NCBI GenBank assembly: GCA_029865445.1
Contig: JAOUGY010000044.1
Span: 1-17,781, forward strand
Origin: Acidimicrobiia bacterium
GTDB taxonomy: Bacteria; Actinomycetota; Acidimicrobiia; Spongiisociales; ZC4RG35
DNA length: 17,781 nt
Direction: 5' to 3'
Part shown: piece after piece, positions 13,351 to 17,781 of the stretch
Layout: the number at the start of each line of letters is the position of its first letter
Position numbering within the stretch: position 1 is the stretch's first letter
The notes under the pieces: generated by a model
Database searches by the model: none
What the model saw: only the letters and a program-made list of their open reading frames with translations
Told to the model about the DNA's origin: nothing
Position numbers and translations under genes: made by a program

Positions 13351-14219
13351 GCGATCACGACCTCCGGTTTGGCGCCCTTTCCGGTCACCGTGTACACCGC
13401 CAGCAGCGAGCCGTCGGGCCCGCACACGATGAAGTGATCACCCTCGCCCACGCCATCGATCGGCGCCCGGGCGAACACCGTGCCATGCCGCACCGCGGAT
13501 GCCCCGGCTTCATCGACCTCGAATCGGGACATATCGGAGAGCGTGTCGGCAGGAGACACCACCGCGCCACGCCACCCTTCGGGGAGTTCGTCGAGCGACA
13601 CGGCGTCGTCAACGGTGAACGGACCGGCCGCCGTACGTCTCAGCGAGGTGAGATGTGCTCTGCCACCGAGTGCCGATGCCAGATCGTCGGCGAGTGATCT
13701 GATGTAGGTGCCCTTGCCACATTTGACCCGCATCCGAACATCCGGATAGGGCGGCGGGCCGGCATCGATGATCTCCAACTCGGTGACGACCACCGGCCGG
13801 GCGGCTCGTTCGACCTCCGTGCCCTCCCGAGCGAGTTCGTACAAGCGTCGCCCGCCGACCCTGAGCGCAGAGACCATCGGCGGCACCTGCATGATCGTCC
13901 CCACGAACCGGGTTGCGACCGACCGGATGTCGGCCAGTGTCACGTCCATCGGTTCGCGTTCGAGCACCGCCCCATCGGCGTCGAGCGTGTCCGTCAGCTC
14001 GCCGAATCGCGCAGTCGCCAAGTACTCCTTGTCGTGGTCTTGGACGAACCGAATGAGGCGCGTCGCACGGCCGAGCGCCACGACAACGACCCCCGTCGCC
14101 ATGGGGTCGAGGGTTCCGGCATGACCGGCCTTCTTGATTCCGGTCGCCCTCCTGACGGCTGCCACCACGTCGTGCGAGGTGCACCCCGCGGGTTTGTCGA
14201 TGACGAGGAATCCGATCAT
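13347..14219 (-). CDS. truB: tRNA pseudouridine(55) synthase
   Basis: A 290-residue TruB that isomerises U55 in the T-loop of tRNAs. The N-terminus GFLVIDKPAGCTSHDVV is characteristic, and the catalytic motif GHAGTLDPMATG places the nucleophile at D38. Further family motifs are QVPPMVSALRVGGRRLYELAREG and VKCGKGTYIRSLADDLA. The C-terminus (about 225-290) carries a short PUA-like extension. It overlaps its neighbours on both sides by 4 bases (ATGA with the DHH gene upstream and with ribF downstream), supporting strict co-translation. Confidence 0.98.
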   Translation of the reverse strand: MIGFLVIDKPAGCTSHDVVAAVRRATGIKKAGHAGTLDPMATGVVVVALGRATRLIRFVQDHDKEYLATARFGELTDTLDADGAVLEREPMDVTLADIRSVATRFVGTIMQVPPMVSALRVGGRRLYELAREGTEVERAARPVVVTELEIIDAGPPPYPDVRMRVKCGKGTYIRSLADDLASALGGRAHLTSLRRTAAGPFTVDDAVSLDELPEGWRGAVVSPADTLSDMSRFEVDEAGASAVRHGTVFARAPIDGVGEGDHFIVCGPDGSLLAVYTVTGKGAKPEVVIA

Positions 14220-15175
14220 TCAACGATCTCGAGCCGGGCGGTCACGGCTTCGACGGCGTCTTCGATCGAACCCGAAATGGTGAACCCGGAGGCATTGTGG
14301 TGCCCTCCTCCACCCAACTCGAGGGCGATGGCGCCGACGTCGACTCTGCCGCGGGACCGGAGGCTCACCTTGACACGACCGTTCTCGACAACCTTGACCA
14401 GGGCCGCGACGTCGGACTCGCGGGCGACTCTGACGGCATCGATGAGGGGATCGATGTCATCCATGCCGATTCCGGCTTCGTCGAGGTCCTCTTGCGTGAG
14501 CGATGACCAGACGAACCGACGGCCTGCATCCAACCTTGCTCGGGCGAGCACGGCCCCTGCGAGGTGGAGATACCCGAAGGGCACCTCTTCGTACACCTTC
14601 TGACCGACCATTTCGGGCCTCGCCCCTGCCTCGACGAGTCGGGCTGCGACCTCGAGGGTGCGGGGACTGGTGTTGGAGTATTGGAACCTTCCGGTGTCGG
14701 TGACGACTCCGGTATGGAGACAGGTGGCCGTGACCTGATCGATGGGCCATCCAAGGACTCCCATGAGCTCGTAGACCATCTCGGCCGTCGACGAAGCACC
14801 CGGGTCGATGAGGTTGATCTCGCCGAAACCGGTGTTGGTCACGTGGTGGTCGATCACGATCAGGTTCCTGGCCCGACTCGCGTTGGGTTCCAGATCCCCG
14901 AGACGATCGATGGAGCCGGCATCGAAACTGATCATGAGGTCGGGTTCGGCGGGTACCTCGGAAGGCGGCACGAGCAGTTCGATCGGCAGGAACGAGTAGG
15001 TCGCACCCACCACGAAGGGCTCGCCAAACGATGGGTACACGGTCTTGTTCCGTGAGGCGGCGGCGTGGGCGAGTCCGAGCATGGATCCGAGGGCATCCCC
15101 ATCGGGCCCCACGTGACAAGCCATGACAACAGAGGAGGCGGCTTCGATCAGTGCTGCGGCGCGTTCGGTGGTCAC
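14216..15175 (-). CDS. nrnA: DHH-family phosphoesterase, NrnA-like (nanoRNase/pAp phosphatase)
   Basis: A 319-residue DHH/DHHA1 protein of the bifunctional oligoribonuclease and 3'-phosphoadenosine-5'-phosphate phosphatase family. Metal-binding motifs are HVGPDGDALGS (residues 21-31), SFDAGS with D85, IDHHVTN (D109-H110-H111) and DTGRF; the DHHA1 substrate-binding motif GGGGHHNASG lies near residue 288. It would degrade 2-5-mer RNAs left by PNPase and other exonucleases and/or hydrolyse pAp or cyclic dinucleotide products; which activity dominates cannot be told from sequence. It starts with GTG overlapping the rbfA stop (GTGA). The position between rbfA and truB is common in actinobacteria and firmicutes. 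Confidence 0.93.
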   Translation of the reverse strand: MTTERAAALIEAASSVVMACHVGPDGDALGSMLGLAHAAASRNKTVYPSFGEPFVVGATYSFLPIELLVPPSEVPAEPDLMISFDAGSIDRLGDLEPNASRARNLIVIDHHVTNTGFGEINLIDPGASSTAEMVYELMGVLGWPIDQVTATCLHTGVVTDTGRFQYSNTSPRTLEVAARLVEAGARPEMVGQKVYEEVPFGYLHLAGAVLARARLDAGRRFVWSSLTQEDLDEAGIGMDDIDPLIDAVRVARESDVAALVKVVENGRVKVSLRSRGRVDVGAIALELGGGGHHNASGFTISGSIEDAVEAVTARLEIVE

Positions 15176-15513
15176 TCTTCTTCTCCAGCGATGCGACGAA
15201 GGATTGCGTCGATCCGTTCGCCTCCGACGACGGCGGCGTCGACCTCGAACTCGAGCGCCGGCGTGTATTTCATCCGCACCTGACGCCCCAACGCTCGCCG
15301 CAGGCGCGGTGCGGCCGCCTGAAGAGCCTCTCGAGCAGCCTCTCCTTCGGCGGGGTCGATGGTCGAGAAGTAGACCACCGCGTTGCGGAGATTCGGCGCG
15401 GTGACGACCTCGGTGATCGTGACCATCGAGAGCCGTGGATCCTTCAGGATCTCGACCTCGTCGGCGATGACCTCGTGCACGATGGAGTTGACCCTGCGCA
15501 TGCGGTCACTCAT
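15172..15513 (-). CDS. rbfA: ribosome-binding factor A
   Basis: A 113-residue RbfA, a KH-like cold-shock factor needed for late 16S rRNA 5'-end maturation and 30S assembly. The start MSDRMRRVNSIVHEVIADEVEILKD is typical, followed by the conserved DPRLSMVTITEVVTAPNLRNAVVYFS and the C-terminal ALGRQVRMKYTPALEFEVD. The frame is open upstream to 15921, but the ATG at 15513 overlaps the DUF503 stop by 4 bases and gives the family N-terminus. It is separated from infB only by the DUF503 gene, as in many Gram-positive genomes. Confidence 0.97.
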   Translation of the reverse strand: MSDRMRRVNSIVHEVIADEVEILKDPRLSMVTITEVVTAPNLRNAVVYFSTIDPAEGEAAREALQAAAPRLRRALGRQVRMKYTPALEFEVDAAVVGGERIDAILRRIAGEEE

Positions 15514-15803
15514 CGCTCGACCTCCAGATAGTCCAGCCTCGCCTCGATGATCTCCACCTCGACATTCTGCTCGATCCTGGCCCGCACCCGTTCGATGAGC
15601 GTGTCCATGGTCGATTGGTCGACGGTCACGATGGCGACACCCAGCGCACATCGCTGCCAGCTGTCGTGGTGAGCGACTTCCGCAACGCTGATCGATGCCA
15701 TTCTCCTCAGTCCTTCGACGAGCGGCCTCACGACCGCCCGTTTCGCCTTGAGTGATTGCACGCCGGCCACGACCAGCTCGAACCGAATGGCCGCAACGAT
15801 CAT
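15510..15803 (-). CDS. DUF503 family protein (YlxP-like)
   Basis: A 97-residue DUF503 protein. The family pattern is visible: an N-terminal beta strand AAIRFELVVAGVQSLKAKR, then VVRPLVEGLRRMASISVAEVAHHDSWQRCALGVAIV, and a C-terminal helix and strand ending IEARLDYLEV. DUF503 genes sit between infB and rbfA in many Gram-positive bacteria and are thought to act in ribosome maturation, where the B. subtilis YlxP has been linked to RbfA function. The ATG lies 2 bases after the infB stop and its own stop overlaps rbfA. Confidence 0.95.
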   Translation of the reverse strand: MIVAAIRFELVVAGVQSLKAKRAVVRPLVEGLRRMASISVAEVAHHDSWQRCALGVAIVTVDQSTMDTLIERVRARIEQNVEVEIIEARLDYLEVER

Positions 15804-15805
15804 CG

Positions 15806-17781
15806 TCAGGTCCGGGGCACCTCACGTGTGGTGAACACCTCGATGATGTCGCCCTCTTTGAGATCGTTGTAGTTCTCGATCCCGATTCCGCACTCGAATC
15901 CCGTCGCCACCTCGCGCACATCGTCTTTGAAACGCCTGAGGGAGGAGAGGCCGCCCGTGTGGATCACCACACCCTGGCGGAGAAGCCGGATCTTGGCACC
16001 GCGTTGCACCACACCTTCGGTGACGTAGCAACCAGCGATCGTGCCGGCCCGCGGCACCTTGAAAGTGGCGCGCACCTCGGCAGTACCGAGAACGACCTCT
16101 TCGATCTCCGGGGCGAGCTTGCCCACGAGCATTGCCTCGAGCTCGTCGAGCAACTCGTAGATGATTCCGTAGGTACGGATCTCGATGCCCTTTGCCTCGG
16201 CGGCCTTGCGGGCCTTGCCATCGGGTCTCACGTTGAAACCCACGATCACCGACCCGGTGACCTCGGCCAGCGTCACGTCGTTCTCGTTGATCCCGCCGAC
16301 CGCGGAGTGGACGATGTCCATCCGAGCCTCGTCCCGACCGATCTTGGCAATGGAGTCGCGGAGCGCCTCGATGGACCCGTGGGCATCGGCCTTGACGATG
16401 ATCCGAAGCTCGGTCTCTTCCGAGCGGAGCTGCTCGAGGAGCGACTGGAGCCGTTCCTTCGCCGACGGAAGTCGCTGTTCCTCGTCACGGAGGGCCTGAG
16501 ATCGCTCGGCGGCCAGAGCACGCGCTTCCTTGTCCCCTGCCACGACTTCGAGCCGGTCGCCGGCCGTGGGGACATCGGACCACCCCATGATGAGCACGGG
16601 CGTGGAAGGCCCGGCCTCCTTGAGCCGCTCACCTTCGTGGTCCATCATTGCGCGAACCCTCCCGGACACCGGTCCGGCGACGAACGCATCTCCTTGCCGC
16701 AGCGTGCCCCTCTGGACGACGACGGTGGCGGTGGGGCCCATTCCTGGATCGAGCTGAGACTCGATGACCACACCCTCGGCGTCGGCGGTCGGGTTGGCCT
16801 GGTATTCCTGCAGTTGGGCGATGAGGTCGATGACCTCCAACAGGTTGTCGACGCCGTCTCCGGTGAGAGCCGAGACGTCGACAGCAGGAATCTCGCCGCC
16901 GAGGTCTTCGGTGATGACGTCATGTTCGGTGAGCATCGTGCGCACGCGCAACGGGTCGGCGCCGGGAAGGTCGCTCTTGTTTACCGCTACCACCATCTGG
17001 ACGCCGGCGGCCTTGGCGTGGCTGATCGCTTCGATCGTCTGCGGCATCACACCGTCATCGGCGGCGGTGACGAGCACCACGATGTCCGTGACGTTGGCAC
17101 CGCGAGCGCGCATGGTGGAGAAGGCGGCGTGTCCGGGAGTGTCGATGAATGTGATCTTGTTGCCGCCGACATCGACCTGGTACGCGCCGATGTGCTGGGT
17201 GATGCCACCCTTCTCCACCGCGACCACATTGGCTTTGCGGATGGTGTCGAGCAGGGTCGTCTTCCCGTGGTCGACGTGACCCATGACCGTCACCACCGGC
17301 GGGCGGGAGGCCAGCGATCCCTCGTCTCCGGGCCGGACGTCCGCGGCTTTGGGCTCCGCCAGCACCACGGCGTCCGGAGCAGCGTCCGCCACTTCCACGA
17401 TGAATCCGAACCCTTCGGCGATCTCATCGATCAGGTCTTCGGGCATCGGCGCTCCTGCGCCGGCCGCCCGACCCCGCGTCAGCAGTTCTTTCACGATGGC
17501 CGACGCAGGCTGGCCGAGGGCCTCGGCGAACTCCCCGACACTGACGCCGGGAGGGACCGACACTATCCCGATGTCGTCTGACTCGGGTTCCGGCTCGGGC
17601 TCGGGTTCCGGCTCCGGCTCAGGCTCCGGCTCCGGCTCGGGTTCCGGCTCCGGCTCGGGTTCCGGCTCCGGCTCGGGTTCCGGCTCCGGCTCGGGTTCCG
17701 GCTCCGGCTCCGGCTCGGGTTCCGATGGGGATGTCTCCATGGAGCCGGCGAGAGCGGCGCGAACGAGCGCGGCGTCGTCTT
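15806..17781 (-). CDS. infB: translation initiation factor IF-2 (5' end outside window)
   Basis: IF-2 is the GTPase that brings fMet-tRNA to the 30S subunit and promotes subunit joining. The frame remains open past the Met at 17740 to the window edge (the codons before it read [13 protein letters not shown]), so the true start is probably upstream and an N-terminal portion is missing. Numbering from 17740: Glu-Pro tract 7-53, an IF2_N domain beginning [18 protein letters not shown] (about 58-125), the GTPase domain with GHVDHGKT (about 151), DTPGHAAF and NKSD in place of the more usual NKxD-Ile/Val, then beta-barrel domains with [10 protein letters not shown] and [12 protein letters not shown], ending [15 protein letters not shown]. 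All G-motifs look intact. It heads the visible part of a long, tightly coupled operon. Confidence 0.97.
17582..17722 (-). repeat. 141-bp hexanucleotide repeat encoding (Glu-Pro)23 in IF-2
   Basis: On the plus strand the unit is GGYTCN (GGCTCC, GGCTCG, GGTTCC, occasional GGCTCA), repeated 23.5 times. In the infB frame it encodes alternating Glu and Pro, residues 7-53 counted from the Met at 17740. Actinobacterial IF-2 proteins often have low-complexity N-terminal linkers, but such a pure EP run is unusual. Synonymous third-base variation shows that it has not just expanded. Confidence 0.97.

Noticed and set aside
13351..13425. Upstream extension of ribF and a possible FMN riboswitch before it
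   Set aside because: The extra residues lie inside truB coding sequence, the ATG at 13350 forms the standard ATGA overlap, and there is no intergenic space for a riboswitch.
15752..17581. A 609-codon open frame on the plus strand opposite infB
   Set aside because: It is the antisense shadow of IF-2, with no recognisable domain or ribosome-binding site.

Overview
This is a high-GC window with GTG starts, 4-base ATGA/GTGA gene overlaps and the gene order infB, DUF503, rbfA, nrnA, truB, ribF ... rpsO, pnp. That order and the dispersed actinobacterial-type signals suggest a chromosome of an actinobacterium (possibly an Acidimicrobiia-like lineage; the lineage is an inference). Thirteen of fifteen protein genes lie on the minus strand. 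No stretch longer than 300 bases lacks a gene.

Right part (17781 down to 10254, minus strand). A tightly packed set runs infB (5' end outside the window), DUF503/ylxP-like, rbfA, nrnA-like DHH phosphoesterase, truB and ribF, followed by two unexpected members: a RidA/YjgF-family gene and an iron-sulfur L-serine dehydratase. All junctions are overlapping or separated by 1-2 bases, so this looks like one translationally coupled operon for ribosome and RNA maturation, flavin synthesis and serine breakdown. Then come rpsO, a strong intrinsic terminator, and pnp with a long structured leader and an Arg/Asp-rich tail. IF-2 carries a 47-residue Glu-Pro tract encoded by a 141-bp hexanucleotide repeat.

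Middle (7585 to 5095). Downstream of pnp sits an array of four palindromes spaced exactly 35 bp. Next is a minus-strand pair encoding a class I glutamine-amidotransferase-like protein and a cytochrome P450, whose end overlaps a small plus-strand DUF5335-like gene.

Left part (5094 to 1). This is the most interesting region: a bacterial microcompartment (BMC) locus. The minus-strand operon encodes a PuuA/GmaS-type glutamine-synthetase-like ligase, a pentameric BMC vertex protein, a hexameric BMC shell protein, an opine-dehydrogenase-family protein and a CoA-acylating aldehyde dehydrogenase cut by the window edge. A monomeric sarcosine oxidase/SolA-like flavoenzyme is transcribed divergently from a shared 64-bp promoter region that holds a perfect 10-bp palindrome. 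None of the usual BMC signature enzymes (ethanolamine ammonia-lyase, diol dehydratase, glycyl-radical enzyme) is in view. The enzymes present suggest a metabolosome in which an amine is gamma-glutamylated and/or handled as a secondary amine, oxidised to an aldehyde and converted to an acyl-CoA inside the shell. This pathway is inferred from family membership and has not been demonstrated.
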